Positions 7,926-16,941 of a stretch of DNA of 64,000 nt are shown in pieces. Each line of letters starts with the position of its first letter. The stretch's first letter is position 1. The stretch is from contig NZ_JADEVO010000007.1 in the NCBI RefSeq assembly GCF_017114825.1, positions 124,001-188,000 on the forward strand, written 5' to 3'. The stretch comes from Pseudomonas gregormendelii. Its GTDB lineage: Bacteria; Pseudomonadota; Gammaproteobacteria; Pseudomonadales; Pseudomonadaceae. The position numbers were made by a program, and so were the translations under genes. A model generated the notes under the pieces. It was not told the DNA's origin, made no database searches, and saw only the letters and a list, made by a program, of their open reading frames with translations.

Positions 7926-9640
7926 GGCGCCTCCACAATTGTTGTTCCACGGATGGGCAACCAGGCCACGAAACGGGCCCCTGCCCCTTCGCGGCTGGCA
8001 ACCGCGACACTGCCACCCTGCAGCTCGGTCAATTGCTTGACCATCGCCAGGCCCAGGCCAGTGCCCTCGAATTTACGGGCCAGGCTGCTGTCGATCTGGC
8101 TGAAGGCCTTGAACAGCTTGTCCATGTCCGCCTGGGCGATACCAATGCCGGTATCGCTGACACTCAGTTGCAGAAACTGCTCATGCTCGCTGGACGGCAC
8201 CTCAAAGCCATGCACGGGCCAGTCGCCTTCAATGATCCCGACCTGTTCGCGCGTAACCTGCTTGACCGCCAGCGTGACCACGCCTTCAGCGGTGCTGAAC
8301 TTCACCGCGTTGGCCAGCAGGTTGTAGACGATCTGCTTGGTCTTGCGCAGGTCCAGCTCGACGGTGCCCAGGTCGTCGTCGGTTTCCAGTTTCAGCTGAA
8401 TACATTGCAGGGCCGCCTTTTCGCGCACGATCAGCAAACTGTTGCTCAGCAGGCCTTGCAGCTCGACGGGTTCGAGCTCCAGGGCCATCATCCCGGCTTC
8501 GACCTTGGACAGGTCGAGAATGTCATTGATCAGCGACAGCAGGTGCTGGCCGCTGGTAAAGATGTCGCTGATGTACTCGCGCTGGGTGTCGGTCATGTCA
8601 CCCACCATGCCGTCCTTGAGCGCTTCGGAAAAACCGATCACGGCGTTCAACGGAGTGCGCAGTTCGTGGGACATGGTCGCCAGGAACTCCGACTTCATCA
8701 GGCTGGCATGTTCGAGTTCGACGTTTTTCTCTTCCAGCGTGCGCTCGAAGCGCTTGCGCTCGGTGACGTCCCGGGCGGCGGCAAATACCCCCTGCAGCTT
8801 GCGATCACGGTCGTGGAAGGTCGCCGCGTTATAGGACACCACGGTTTCGGTGCCGTCGTAGGCCCGCACCGTCAGTTCATAGTCGCTGACCTTGTTTTCG
8901 CTTAGCACGCGCTTGATGGCCGCATCGGCTCGTGCAGGGTCGGTGAAGAAGTTGCGACACGGTGCACCGATCAACTCGTCCCGGGTGCGCCCGGTCAGCG
9001 CCATCATCTGCTTGTTGACGTCGGAGATGATCCCCTGGGGATTGGTCATCATCAGCGCATCGATGTTCGACTCGATCAGCGAGCGGGTATAGAACTGCTG
9101 GTCGCGCAGGCGCTGATCGAGCAAGGCCTGGGTGGCTTCTTCCTGCTTGCGTGCGGTGTTGTCAGTACCGATCAACAGGTAACCGATGATGACTTCGGCG
9201 CTGTCGCGCAATGAAGTCACCGAGACCATTGCCGAGAGGCGGCTGCCGTCCTTGCGGATGTAGGTCAGCTCATAAATATCTTCGATGCCCCGGGAAGCCT
9301 TGAATACCAGCGCGTCGAAGCCCGGCGTGATTTCGGTCTTGAGTTCCAGGCTGAGGGCTGCGGCGCGGGTGATCAGCTCGGCAGGGTCGGAAATGTCCGC
9401 CGGAGTGATCTTGTCGACCACATCCTCTGACAGGTACCCAAGCATGCGCTCGGCACCCACGTTGAAGATCTGGATCACGCCTTTTTCGTCGGTAGCGATG
9501 CTGGAGAAATAAGCGCTGTTGAAAATCGCGTCTTGCAGGGCACCGGTCTTGAGCAGGCTTTTCTGCCTTCGAAACTCGACAATCTTCTCGGCGCGAGACT
9601 GGGGTTCGGAGGGTGGACGATCTACCGGCGGGTTTTCCAT
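7910..9640 (-). CDS. Multi-PAS sensor histidine kinase, first gene of the signalling block
   Basis: A 576-residue cytoplasmic kinase. PAS domain 1 (about 38-165, ending NTARKQEEATQ), PAS domain 2 (about 183-297, ending DVTERKRFERTLEEK), HisKA with His325 in ATMSHELRTPLNAVIG, and HATPase_c with N, G1 (SVSDTGIGI), F and G2 (GTGLGLAMV) boxes. No transmembrane segment or fused receiver. It overlaps the CheY-like gene downstream by 16 bp. Two small hairpins lie in the leader just upstream of the start codon. The PAS pair suggests sensing of redox or a small cytoplasmic ligand, but no cofactor-binding residue can be assigned from sequence alone. Confidence 0.9.
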   Translation of the reverse strand: MENPPVDRPPSEPQSRAEKIVEFRRQKSLLKTGALQDAIFNSAYFSSIATDEKGVIQIFNVGAERMLGYLSEDVVDKITPADISDPAELITRAAALSLELKTEITPGFDALVFKASRGIEDIYELTYIRKDGSRLSAMVSVTSLRDSAEVIIGYLLIGTDNTARKQEEATQALLDQRLRDQQFYTRSLIESNIDALMMTNPQGIISDVNKQMMALTGRTRDELIGAPCRNFFTDPARADAAIKRVLSENKVSDYELTVRAYDGTETVVSYNAATFHDRDRKLQGVFAAARDVTERKRFERTLEEKNVELEHASLMKSEFLATMSHELRTPLNAVIGFSEALKDGMVGDMTDTQREYISDIFTSGQHLLSLINDILDLSKVEAGMMALELEPVELQGLLSNSLLIVREKAALQCIQLKLETDDDLGTVELDLRKTKQIVYNLLANAVKFSTAEGVVTLAVKQVTREQVGIIEGDWPVHGFEVPSSEHEQFLQLSVSDTGIGIAQADMDKLFKAFSQIDSSLARKFEGTGLGLAMVKQLTELQGGSVAVASREGAGARFVAWLPIRGTTIVEAPWLKS

Positions 9641-9685
9641 GGAATGGTTTTCCGTTAACTCGCAAACCTGACCGTGATGACGGTG

Positions 9686-9726
9686 CCGTAAAGCGTGCTT
9701 ACGGAAAATCGCCCGAAGGGGCGATT
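9686..9726. promoter_or_regulatory. Two small hairpins in the leader of the PAS kinase gene
   Basis: Perfect stem ccgtaa/ttacgg at 9686-9691 and 9699-9704, followed by an 8-bp stem aatcgccc/gggcgatt at 9707-9714 and 9719-9726 with loop gaag. They sit 46-86 bp upstream of the start of the kinase gene (minus strand), so they could shape the 5' UTR or act as a weak attenuator. No long T-run follows on the minus strand. Confidence 0.35.
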
Positions 9727-9828
9727 AGAGGTTTTCATACGATAGCAGAGCTCGGCTCGAAGGGTGCGCCAGGAAACTTTCGTGAGGCTTTCAGCGATGA
9801 ACAAATCCATCAACCGCACACCCAACAC

Positions 9829-9850
9829 CGAGGGGCCATGGGGCCCCTCG
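9829..9850 (-). terminator. GC-rich hairpin downstream of the small membrane protein gene
   Basis: Perfect 9-bp stem cgaggggcc/ggcccctcg with a 4-nt loop, 14 bp past the stop of the minus-strand gene at 9864. It has no clear T-run on the minus strand, so termination is plausible rather than certain. Confidence 0.4.
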
Positions 9851-9863
9851 ACGGTTGCAGCTG

Positions 9864-10202
9864 CTACAGGCTGAACAGGTCAACGCCCAGCTGGAACGCG
9901 ACACACAGGGCCAGGCCGGTCGCAAAGTCCGGCATGCCCGGTACCGACCAGACCAGCGGAGTCACGAGTATGAACAGCATGAACCACTTGTGCATCGGAT
10001 CATGGTGAAACTCTTTGCCGTACTTGTCGCGACGCTTGGGCAGCACGTGCTGGAAGGCATCGGTAATGAGCATCGAGAAGGCGGCGGTTTTGCCGGAGAT
10101 GCTGGCGAACAGCGTGGCAAATACGCCGATGAAGAACACAGAGTAGATGTTGCGACCGACCAGCAGCCACACCACCAGCACCACTGCCAGGGAACATAAC
10201 AA
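9864..10202 (-). CDS. Small integral membrane protein of unknown function
   Basis: Up to 112 residues with about four hydrophobic segments: LAVVLVVWLLVG, VFFIGVFATLFASI, WFMLFILVTPLVW and TGLALCVAFQLGVDLFSL, interrupted by a basic loop (LPKRRDKYGKEFHHDPMHKW). I do not recognise the family. The start is uncertain: the frame has only a TTG at 10202 and no ribosome-binding site was found, and the frame remains open further upstream without an obvious protein signature. It could therefore be complete with a rare start or the tail of a longer lost gene. It is convergent with nothing and lies between the signalling block and a threonine dehydratase gene on the same strand. Confidence 0.45.
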   Translation of the reverse strand: MLCSLAVVLVVWLLVGRNIYSVFFIGVFATLFASISGKTAAFSMLITDAFQHVLPKRRDKYGKEFHHDPMHKWFMLFILVTPLVWSVPGMPDFATGLALCVAFQLGVDLFSL

Positions 10203-10321
10203 TGGCTGGTCGGGGAGAGTGTGGCAGATGTTTCCATATTGACGGCCGGGCCCGGTGACCCGTGTCCCCGGCCGCTGTGCTCGGTTTCAGTCTTTACCCG
10301 AACAATTAATTGCAAGTCCGC

Positions 10322-11278
10322 TTATTGGATCACCTGTGCATATACCCCACGATCGACGTTACCCCCCGACAGGATCACTCCGACTTTCCTGCCCGCCATT
10401 GTTTCACGCTCCTGTACCAGGGCCGCCAGCGCCGAAGCGCCCGCGCCTTCTGCAAGGTTGTGGGTATCGGTGTAATACATGCGCATCGCTTCGGCGATCT
10501 GCCCGTCGCTAACCGCGACAATTCGCGCCGCGCCCGCACTGTAGATGGCAAATGCATCGGGAATCGGCTTGCGCACCGCCAAGCCATCGGCAAAGGTATT
10601 CGCCGAGGGGGTTTCACAGATCTCTCCCGCCTCAAACGATAACCTGGCGGCGTCAGCCTCCGTCGACACCACTCCCACCACCTGGGTCTTGAGGCCCAGC
10701 GCGTCGCGCGCGGCGATCACCCCGCAGATCCCCGAACCGCAGCCGATCGGCACATAGACGGTGTCGAGGTCGGGCACCGCAGTGAACAGTTCCAGGGCAT
10801 AGGTGGCCACGCCCTTGACCAGTTCGGTGTGGAACGGTGGCACCAGCAACAGGTCATGCGCCTGCGCCAGGCGAGCAGCCTCGACCCGGGCGTCATCGAA
10901 ATCGCGGCCGCACTCGACCACCTCTCCCCCGAAGCCACGCATGGCGTTGTTCTTCTCCACCGAGTTGCCTTCGGGCACCACGATCAACGCGCGCAAGCCC
11001 ACGGCACTGGCAGCCAGCGCCAGGCTCTGGCCATGGTTGCCGCGAGTTGCGGTGACGATGCCCTTCACTCCGGGGTGGGTGCGCTTGAGCCAGTGCATGA
11101 AGGTAATGCCGCCGCGTACCTTGAAGGCGCCCGTGGGGGTGTGGTTTTCATGCTTGACCCACACCGTGCAGCCCAACCGTTCTGCCAGCAACGGCCAGGC
11201 GTACTGAGCCGTGGCGGGCATGACCTGGTACACCAGGCGGGCGGCGTGTTCGATGTCGTCGCGAGTCAATGTGTGCAT
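10322..11278 (-). CDS. Threonine/serine dehydratase-like PLP enzyme
   Basis: A 318-residue fold-type II PLP enzyme. Lys53 in TPTGAFKVRGG is the Schiff-base lysine; the TRGNHGQSLA substrate loop, the PIGCGSGICG phosphate-binding glycine loop and the C-terminal VILSGGNVD motif are all those of serine/threonine ammonia-lyases. It lacks the C-terminal ACT domain of biosynthetic IlvA (about 510 residues), so a catabolic or detoxifying role turning threonine or serine into 2-oxobutyrate or pyruvate is likelier. ATG 11278 is chosen because AAGGAG is correctly spaced upstream. It is divergent from an AraC regulator 104 bp away, which probably controls it. Confidence 0.88.
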   Translation of the reverse strand: MHTLTRDDIEHAARLVYQVMPATAQYAWPLLAERLGCTVWVKHENHTPTGAFKVRGGITFMHWLKRTHPGVKGIVTATRGNHGQSLALAASAVGLRALIVVPEGNSVEKNNAMRGFGGEVVECGRDFDDARVEAARLAQAHDLLLVPPFHTELVKGVATYALELFTAVPDLDTVYVPIGCGSGICGVIAARDALGLKTQVVGVVSTEADAARLSFEAGEICETPSANTFADGLAVRKPIPDAFAIYSAGAARIVAVSDGQIAEAMRMYYTDTHNLAEGAGASALAALVQERETMAGRKVGVILSGGNVDRGVYAQVIQ

Positions 11279-11382
11279 GGGCAGTCTCCTTGAGGTTTTG
11301 CCCAGTCTAGGTGCGCAGGCGCTACGTCGGCTTTCAGAAAACCGACCTGACTTTTTTGCCCCATCTTCACTACTATGCGGGC

Positions 11383-12186
11383 ATGAACCCGCGAAATCGC
11401 CAGCCCTCAACGCTCATGACCGAACCGGTGCGCCGGGTCGACGCCGGGCCGTGGGCGATTGAGTTGTTGCCCGCCGCTCCCTACACGACCCGTTACGTAG
11501 CAAGCCAGGCCGCCATTGGCTTCGCCTTTGACAGCCAGCGCGGCGTGCACGCCATCGGCAACGACCGGGTACGGCCCTTCCTCGCCACTCCCAACGGCCT
11601 GGCGTTTGTCCCGGCCGGTTGCGACGTGTTGTCCGAGTCCTCGCAGGGCGGTGAATACCTGCGGGTGGTGCGCACCGATGGCCTGGAATTGCCCGGCGAT
11701 CACGCTTTTAATAATCGTATCGATCCGCAAGCGATCCGCCTGGCGCTGCGCATGCGCAACGCAATGCTGCACGCCGCCGTGGATGACGATTGGCAGGCCT
11801 GGGCACTGGCCCTGGCTGAGCGGGCAACGGCGCACATCGCATCACCTGCGCAACCGACAGGCTCCCTTACGGCCAACCGCCTGCGCCTGCTGGATGAGTT
11901 CATCGATGCGGGCCTTGAGGGGCCGCTGAGTGTGCTGGCGATGGCCGGCCTTTTTGAACTGTCGGAAGGGTTTTTCATGCGGGCGTTCAAACAGGCTACC
12001 GGTAAAAGCCCGCACAGCTACCTGATCGACCGGCGCGTGGCCAAGGCCCGCGCCCTGCTGCGCGACTCAAGCGCCAGCCTGGCCGAGATCGCCCTCATCT
12101 GCGGCTTCAATTCCCAGGCGCATATGGCGACGCTGTTCCGACAACGGCTGGGGGCGAGTCCGGGGCAGTTGCGCAGTGGCAAATGA
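11383..12186 (+). CDS. AraC-family transcriptional regulator, divergent from the dehydratase
   Basis: About 267 residues from ATG 11383; an alternative start is ATG 11416 (MTEPVRRVD). The N-terminal half is a cupin-like sensor region. The C-terminal half is a double helix-turn-helix: LSVLAMAGLFELSEGFFMRAFKQATGKSPHSYLIDRRVAKAR gives the first helix-turn-helix, and LAEIALICGFNSQAHMATLFRQRLGASPG the second with the classic AraC signature. No strong ribosome site decides the start. Divergent orientation with the threonine dehydratase gene and the short shared promoter region suggest it is the local activator of that gene. Confidence 0.86.
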   Translation: MNPRNRQPSTLMTEPVRRVDAGPWAIELLPAAPYTTRYVASQAAIGFAFDSQRGVHAIGNDRVRPFLATPNGLAFVPAGCDVLSESSQGGEYLRVVRTDGLELPGDHAFNNRIDPQAIRLALRMRNAMLHAAVDDDWQAWALALAERATAHIASPAQPTGSLTANRLRLLDEFIDAGLEGPLSVLAMAGLFELSEGFFMRAFKQATGKSPHSYLIDRRVAKARALLRDSSASLAEIALICGFNSQAHMATLFRQRLGASPGQLRSGK

Positions 12187-12195
12187 CAACACCAC

Positions 12196-12624
12196 TCACC
12201 CCGCCTCAATCAGAATCGGGCAGGGAGCATTCTGCAAAACCTCATACGCCACCGAGTTGCCCACCAGCCGCTCAAACGTCGACATGTGGTGATGCCCCAT
12301 CACAATCAGATCGCACCCCTGCTCCCGGGCGTGGTTGCAGATGGCATGCTCCGGGTCGCCGGCAATGACGGTGGCCGTGCATTTGATGTGCCGAGCCTGA
12401 AGAAACAGCCGGGCCTTTTCGACAATTTCTTCGCAGTGCAACTGCTCTGCCCACGAGGCGGGCGATGCTTGCCGGGACTCAAGATCCGGTGCGCTGAATT
12501 CGTACGCGATTACGCTCACCACATGCACCCGCGTGGCGTCATGGGCCACTCTCATGGCCAACTCCAGGACCTTGTCGCTCTGGGCGTTGCCATTGATAGC
12601 CACCAGGATTTCACTGAACATCAT
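12196..12624 (-). CDS. Universal stress protein (UspA family)
   Basis: A 142-residue single-domain UspA protein. N-terminal MFSEILVAINGNAQSDKVLELA strand-loop-helix is standard, and the C-terminal nucleotide-loop sequence GCDLIVMGHHHMSTFERLVGNSVAYEVLQNAPCPILI contains the G-2X-G-9X-G(S) ATP-binding pattern in a relaxed form. Two adjacent ATG codons (12624 and 12621) can start it; the longer frame upstream is not credible. It stands alone, convergent with the AraC gene, so probably has its own promoter. UspA proteins support survival in stationary phase and under stress; the specific trigger is not visible. Confidence 0.85.
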   Translation of the reverse strand: MMFSEILVAINGNAQSDKVLELAMRVAHDATRVHVVSVIAYEFSAPDLESRQASPASWAEQLHCEEIVEKARLFLQARHIKCTATVIAGDPEHAICNHAREQGCDLIVMGHHHMSTFERLVGNSVAYEVLQNAPCPILIEAG

Positions 12625-12940
12625 TGATCCCGTTTGAATGCTGGATAAGAAGGCTGAAGAGCTGCGAAGTCTAGCAACCGTCAAATTCTCCGATAACTGA
12701 CTTGTGAGCACTGTATGAGTGCACACAACGCAGCAATCGCCTCACTCCAGGTATGGGGCACCACCAACCCCGTGCCGAGCGAATTTGCTCGCGCTGGTTC
12801 GCAAAGCGGCCCCAAAACCTGTCGCCGCCAAACGATAAGTTGCGTTTCGCCACGGTAGAATCAAACCCGCTAATGAGCAGATTCGACAGCGGCAAACCTA
12901 CTAATCTACCAGTGCAGTTTTTCCACTCTGGAGATTCGAA
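12625..12940. other. Intergenic region between uspA-like and lipoprotein genes
   Basis: 316 bp with no convincing gene. Short open frames occur on both strands (for example 12753-12944 plus) but lack family resemblance and ribosome sites. It should carry the divergent promoters of the two flanking genes. No REP palindrome or terminator was seen. Confidence 0.5.
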
Positions 12941-13390
12941 ATGAAACTCAAAAACTCATTGGCATTGCTGATCACCGTCACCCTGGTCGGTTGCACCACT
13001 CCCGCCCAGAAAGGAGTGTCCGTGCCACTCCAGGCCACCCGGCATAACACCGGGCAAATCGGCAATGTAACCCTGGCCAACTGGGGCAAGAAAACTGGAT
13101 TCAACTTCATCATCAGTGGCGTTCCCGACGGCGCCTCCCTGCCGCTGCGGCTGTATACTTTCATCAACAAGGGCAGCTGCCAGCAGCCCGGCACCGTTGC
13201 CTACGAAATGAACGACCAGGTCGGCACCGAACGCCAGGCCATTCGCGGCTGGGTATTCTCAAGAAGTGCGCCAGTGGAACTGCCCGTGTTGCTTGCCAGT
13301 GAGCACTCGGTCGTCGTGCGAACTGCCCCGGACAGCGGCAATCTCGATATTTTTTGCGGTGATATCAAGCGAGCAGGCTCGGTGAATTAG
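12941..13390 (+). CDS. Predicted lipoprotein of unknown function
   Basis: A 149-residue protein with a lipoprotein signal: MKLKNSLALLITVTLVGC, lipobox LVGC with Cys18, followed by TTPAQKG, so outer-membrane sorting is expected. The mature part has two further cysteines (near SCQQPG and FCGDIK) that could form a disulfide, and a beta-rich pattern. ATG 12941 is preceded by GGAGA at suitable distance. It is alone between uspA and the TonB receptor gene, both separated by more than 100 bp. I do not recognise the family. Confidence 0.7.
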   Translation: MKLKNSLALLITVTLVGCTTPAQKGVSVPLQATRHNTGQIGNVTLANWGKKTGFNFIISGVPDGASLPLRLYTFINKGSCQQPGTVAYEMNDQVGTERQAIRGWVFSRSAPVELPVLLASEHSVVVRTAPDSGNLDIFCGDIKRAGSVN

Positions 13391-13531
13391 TCGTGGGCAT
13401 GTGACGCGTCATGAGGGCTTTGCAGTGCAAGCATGTAGCCTGGAGCATTAGTTTTTCGGCAGTAATGTGCTCCCTTCGGTGTTTCCTGCGTCGCACTTCT
13501 CACTGCCCGCGCCATTCACCCGGAGTTCCCC

Positions 13532-15658
13532 ATGCCCTCGCCCCATTCCTTCCCGGCAGCCCTGCTGGGCCTGGCTCTCGTCTGTCCGGCCATCGCTGCG
13601 GCACAGGGCATGGAGTTGGGGCAGGTGCTGATCGAAGCTGACGGACAAGGCACCGCAGACTCGTCCATCGAGGAAGCCAGCGAGCGGCTTTCCCAGGTGC
13701 CTGGCGGCACTAACGTGGTCGACATGCGCCGTGCGCTGCAGGGTCGAGTTGCCAGCAACCAGGATGTGCTGGCCTATCAGCCGGGCGTCTATGCGCAGTC
13801 TGCGGGCAATGAAGGGGTGAAGATTTCGATCCGTGGCTCCGGAATCAACCGTGCGCCCGGCGCCCATGCCTCGGGTCTGTACGCCATGCTCGACGGCCTG
13901 CCGCTGACGGGGCCGGGGGGCACGCCCTATGAGTTGCTGGAACCGCTGTGGCTCGATCATGTGGAAGTGTTGCGCGGTGCCAACGGGTTTGACCGCGGTG
14001 CACTGGCCCTGGGTGGGGCCATCGACTATATCAGCCACACGGGCTACGACGCGGCGCGGTTGCAGGTGCGCTATGCGGTAGGCAGTCACGGCTATCAGCA
14101 GCGCCAGATCAGTTCCGGGCAGGTGCTGGGGGCATTCGATTACTACGTGGCGGTGACCGACGCGAGCGCCGACGGGTATCAGGATCACACCGCCAGCAAA
14201 AGCCAGGGGCTGATCGCCAACTTCGGTTATCGCTTCAACCCGAACCTGGAAACGCGCTTCTATCTGCGCCACCGCCAGACCGACAACGATCTGGCCGGGC
14301 GCGTGACCAAGCACTCCATCGAGCACGACGCACGGGCCGCCAACCCGGCCTATGTCGCACGGGACGACAGCCGCGATCAGCCGGGCAGCACGTTCATCGG
14401 CAACAAGACCACCTGGTTCATCGATGACGATTCGAGCATCCAGACCGGGCTGGCCTATCACGACTATCCGATGGACCTGCGCGAAGGCCCCAACCGCCTG
14501 AAGGTAGCGTATTCGGATGTCAGCGGCACCTTCGACTACAAGCGTCGCGATACCCTGTGGGGCCTGGAAAGCCAGAGCAATGTCGGCCTGCGAGTGACCA
14601 GGCACCTGCCCAACGCCGGCGCCAGTGAATCGGTGCGCATCCCCACCGGCAACACCGCCGGGTACGCCCCGGGCACCGCCATGCGTAATTTCACCTATCA
14701 GGGCTCGGACACGGTATTGCACGCAGGCAACGATCTGCAGATCGCCGACGACCTGTGGCTGACCACCGGCCTCGCCGCCATCTACACACGGCGCGAAAGC
14801 GCCGTGACCTACCCGGACGGCGGCGGCAAGACCAGTCTCAATGACTGGGACTACGCCCCGCGCCTGGGCCTGCGCTATCAGGTGAACCCGGACCTGCAAC
14901 TGTTTGGCAACCTCAGCCGATCCGTTGAAGGGCCGCATCCCTGGTCGCTGATCTACAGCGCCAACCAGCGCTTCCCGGCAGGCAGCGGCGCCGCCACGGG
15001 CACTCAACGTGATCCGGTCAAGCTGCAAAACCAGACCGCCACCACCCTGGAACTCGGCGGGCGCGGCGACAGTCGCCTGGGTCAATGGAGCCTGGCCTGG
15101 TACTACGCCCAGGTGCATAACGAGTTGCTCTCGGTGCTGCCGGACGCCAACGCCACCACGCCATACGAACTCAACGCCAGCCCCACCGTGCATCAGGGTG
15201 TGGAAGCCGGCCTGCAGAGCAACCTCTGGTCCCGAGACGACGGCGGCCAACTGAGCCTGCGCCAGAGCTATACCTTCAGCGACTTCCATTACCGCGACGA
15301 CGATCGCTTCGGCGACAACCGCCTGCCGGGCCTGCCAATGCACTACTACCAGGGCGAACTGCGTTATGACTGGCCCCAGGGATTTTTTGCCGGGCTGAAC
15401 ACCCAGTGGGTATCCAAGGTGGCAGTCGATTACGCCAACAGCTATTACGCCGATCCCTATGCGCTGTTCGGTGCGACGGTGGGCTACAACTCGCCCAAGG
15501 ATGACTGGCAGACCTGGCTGGACCTGCGCAACCTGACTAACAAGCACTACGCCGCCACGGTCACGCCGGGCTATGACGACAAGGGCCTGGATGCCGCGCG
15601 GTCGACGCCGGGTGAAGGCCTGGGTGTGTACGCCGGGGTGTCTTGGAGCCTTCGCTGA
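13532..15658 (+). CDS. TonB-dependent outer-membrane receptor
   Basis: A 708-residue receptor: signal peptide ending near AIAAAQG, TonB-box-like MELGQVLIEADG, plug domain (about 40-165: DVLAYQPGVYAQ, ISIRGSGI, DGLPLTGPGG, VEVLRGANGF, GGAIDYIS) and a 22-strand barrel ending in VYAGVSWSLR with a terminal aromatic-rich strand. There is no N-terminal STN signalling extension. Start 13532 is supported by CGGAG upstream. It imports a metal chelate or other large solute using TonB energy; no substrate-specific feature can be read and no Fur-like box was recognised upstream. No dedicated ABC genes adjoin it. Confidence 0.88.
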   Translation: MPSPHSFPAALLGLALVCPAIAAAQGMELGQVLIEADGQGTADSSIEEASERLSQVPGGTNVVDMRRALQGRVASNQDVLAYQPGVYAQSAGNEGVKISIRGSGINRAPGAHASGLYAMLDGLPLTGPGGTPYELLEPLWLDHVEVLRGANGFDRGALALGGAIDYISHTGYDAARLQVRYAVGSHGYQQRQISSGQVLGAFDYYVAVTDASADGYQDHTASKSQGLIANFGYRFNPNLETRFYLRHRQTDNDLAGRVTKHSIEHDARAANPAYVARDDSRDQPGSTFIGNKTTWFIDDDSSIQTGLAYHDYPMDLREGPNRLKVAYSDVSGTFDYKRRDTLWGLESQSNVGLRVTRHLPNAGASESVRIPTGNTAGYAPGTAMRNFTYQGSDTVLHAGNDLQIADDLWLTTGLAAIYTRRESAVTYPDGGGKTSLNDWDYAPRLGLRYQVNPDLQLFGNLSRSVEGPHPWSLIYSANQRFPAGSGAATGTQRDPVKLQNQTATTLELGGRGDSRLGQWSLAWYYAQVHNELLSVLPDANATTPYELNASPTVHQGVEAGLQSNLWSRDDGGQLSLRQSYTFSDFHYRDDDRFGDNRLPGLPMHYYQGELRYDWPQGFFAGLNTQWVSKVAVDYANSYYADPYALFGATVGYNSPKDDWQTWLDLRNLTNKHYAATVTPGYDDKGLDAARSTPGEGLGVYAGVSWSLR

Positions 15659-15741
15659 GGCCTGCACGTCGCTGAGTGGTGGTCTACGCTTGCGACAATT
15701 TTGCGGTGTTGCGCAGATTGGCAATCTGAACAGGAGGGGTG

Positions 15742-16302
15742 ATGAGCAATTTCGCCATCGTGGCCACGGTACTCTCCATGATCCTGGGGTTGTCCGTTAC
15801 CCGCCTGCTCCTGGGTGCATTGACTGTTTTCCGCATTCGCCGGGTCGCCAAACCTGACTGGGTGCCCCTGGTCTGGGCGATCATGCTGTTCGCCACCCAG
15901 CTGGATTTCTGGTGGGCGGTGAACTCCCTGCCGGCGGTCAAGACGACCTTTTCGTTCCCCGAATTCCTGGTGCTGGTCCTGCTGGCGTTATCGTTGTTTG
16001 TGGCCGCTGCGCTGCTGCTTCCCAGCCGCAGCGAAGACGAACAGAACGGCCTGCGCCTCTACTTCGAGCAGGATGGCCGCTACGCCCTGCTGTCGCTGTC
16101 GACCTACCTGCTGCTCGGGCTGTGCGTTAACGTGTGGTTTTTCAAGGCCTCGCCGCTTGCACTGTGGGGAGTCCTGGATGTGATCATGATCGTCCTGCCG
16201 GTCTGCGCATTCCTGGCCCGGTCACGTAAAACGTATTCGTTCATCACCTTGATTTACGTGCCCTTCACTGCGCTGGACCTGGCGGTTTCACTGTCCAACT
16301 AA
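15742..16302 (+). CDS. Multi-spanning membrane protein of unknown function
   Basis: A 186-residue hydrophobic protein with about six predicted membrane helices (FAIVATVLSMILGLSVTRLLLG, WVPLVWAIMLFATQL, FLVLVLLALSLFVAAALLL, LLSLSTYLLLGLCVNVWFF, LWGVLDVIMIVLPVCAFLA and a C-terminal one) and a hydrophilic loop with SRSEDEQNGLRLYFEQDGRY. ATG 15742 follows GGAGGG; GTG 15739 is too close to it. It lies 83 bp after the TonB receptor gene on the same strand and may be co-transcribed. I recognise no catalytic motif. Confidence 0.7.
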   Translation: MSNFAIVATVLSMILGLSVTRLLLGALTVFRIRRVAKPDWVPLVWAIMLFATQLDFWWAVNSLPAVKTTFSFPEFLVLVLLALSLFVAAALLLPSRSEDEQNGLRLYFEQDGRYALLSLSTYLLLGLCVNVWFFKASPLALWGVLDVIMIVLPVCAFLARSRKTYSFITLIYVPFTALDLAVSLSN

Positions 16303-16699
16303 GCGCGCTGTGGCCTGCCTTTAGAGGCCTCGCCCCGGGCTTGTCGTTCTGCGGAGTAAGCCTCGCCAAGTGCCTTGCCTAACCCTTCCCGATGCAACAG
16401 TTCGGCAATCTCTGTCAGACAACGTTCTGACCCACACCGCAAATCCCCTGCTGGAGCAATTGTCTTCCCCCTGCCGCATCAATGTCGAATGTGCAGACGC
16501 CATCGCGGGCAAGCCCAGCTCCCACAGTGATCTGCGCCGAACACAAATACTGCGCACACCAACAACACCTGTGGGAGCGGCGGTGCGACGAATCGACTTG
16601 CCCGCGAGCAAGCGTCGTAGCCGGCTAACGCAATACGGCTCTGCGTGGCGTACTCGTTGGCGCGTGTTGCGTGCATTCCCAAGGGGAATGCGATTGCAC
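16303..16699. repeat. Intergenic region with a pair of REP palindromes
   Basis: 397 bp without a credible gene. Inverted REP units are visible at 16501-16526 (catcgcgggcaagcccagct then cccaca) and 16569-16608 (ctgtgggagc ... cttgcccgcga), the common gtgggagc...tcgcggg type of fluorescent pseudomonads. Open frames here are products of these repeats and are not genes. Confidence 0.65.
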
Positions 16700-16927
16700 T
16701 CAATCGAGCACCTTAATCTGCGTTAACCCTACCACCTCAGCTTGTTGCACAATTTCCTCCGGCGATGCGTCAGCTGGGGGCATGATCAGGCCGTTTTCCG
16801 CGTCACCAAAATGTAACTCCAACAGATGCAGAGCGGCCTCATGCACTGGTAACTGCTCCTGCTTGAGCTCGAACAGGTGGGAGCGGAGCTCGCCGTTGAA
16901 CAGGTATTGCACCGTGAAATTGCGCAT
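16700..16927 (-). CDS. Small soluble protein of unknown function
   Basis: A 75-residue acidic protein (MRNFTVQYLFNGELRSHLFE...), with a strand-strand-helix start and a C-terminal EEIVQQAEVVGLTQIKVLD. GAGG lies at good distance upstream of ATG 16927. It is divergent from the truncated proP gene whose frame begins 14 bp away, so its promoter region may now be the deleted-and-joined segment. Family not recognised; the length, codon use and ribosome site support a real gene. Confidence 0.65.
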   Translation of the reverse strand: MRNFTVQYLFNGELRSHLFELKQEQLPVHEAALHLLELHFGDAENGLIMPPADASPEEIVQQAEVVGLTQIKVLD

Positions 16928-16941
16928 GATCGATCCTCGGA

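Noticed and set aside
2008..9640. Complete circadian clock
   Set aside because: No KaiA or KaiB homologue is present in the window; the KaiC-like protein differs at the catalytic Glu pairs.
12753..12944. 63-codon plus-strand ORF
   Set aside because: No ribosome site, overlaps the lipoprotein start, no protein features.
13448..15724. 758-codon open frame on the minus strand
   Set aside because: Antisense of the TonB receptor gene; high-GC codon bias leaves long shadow frames.
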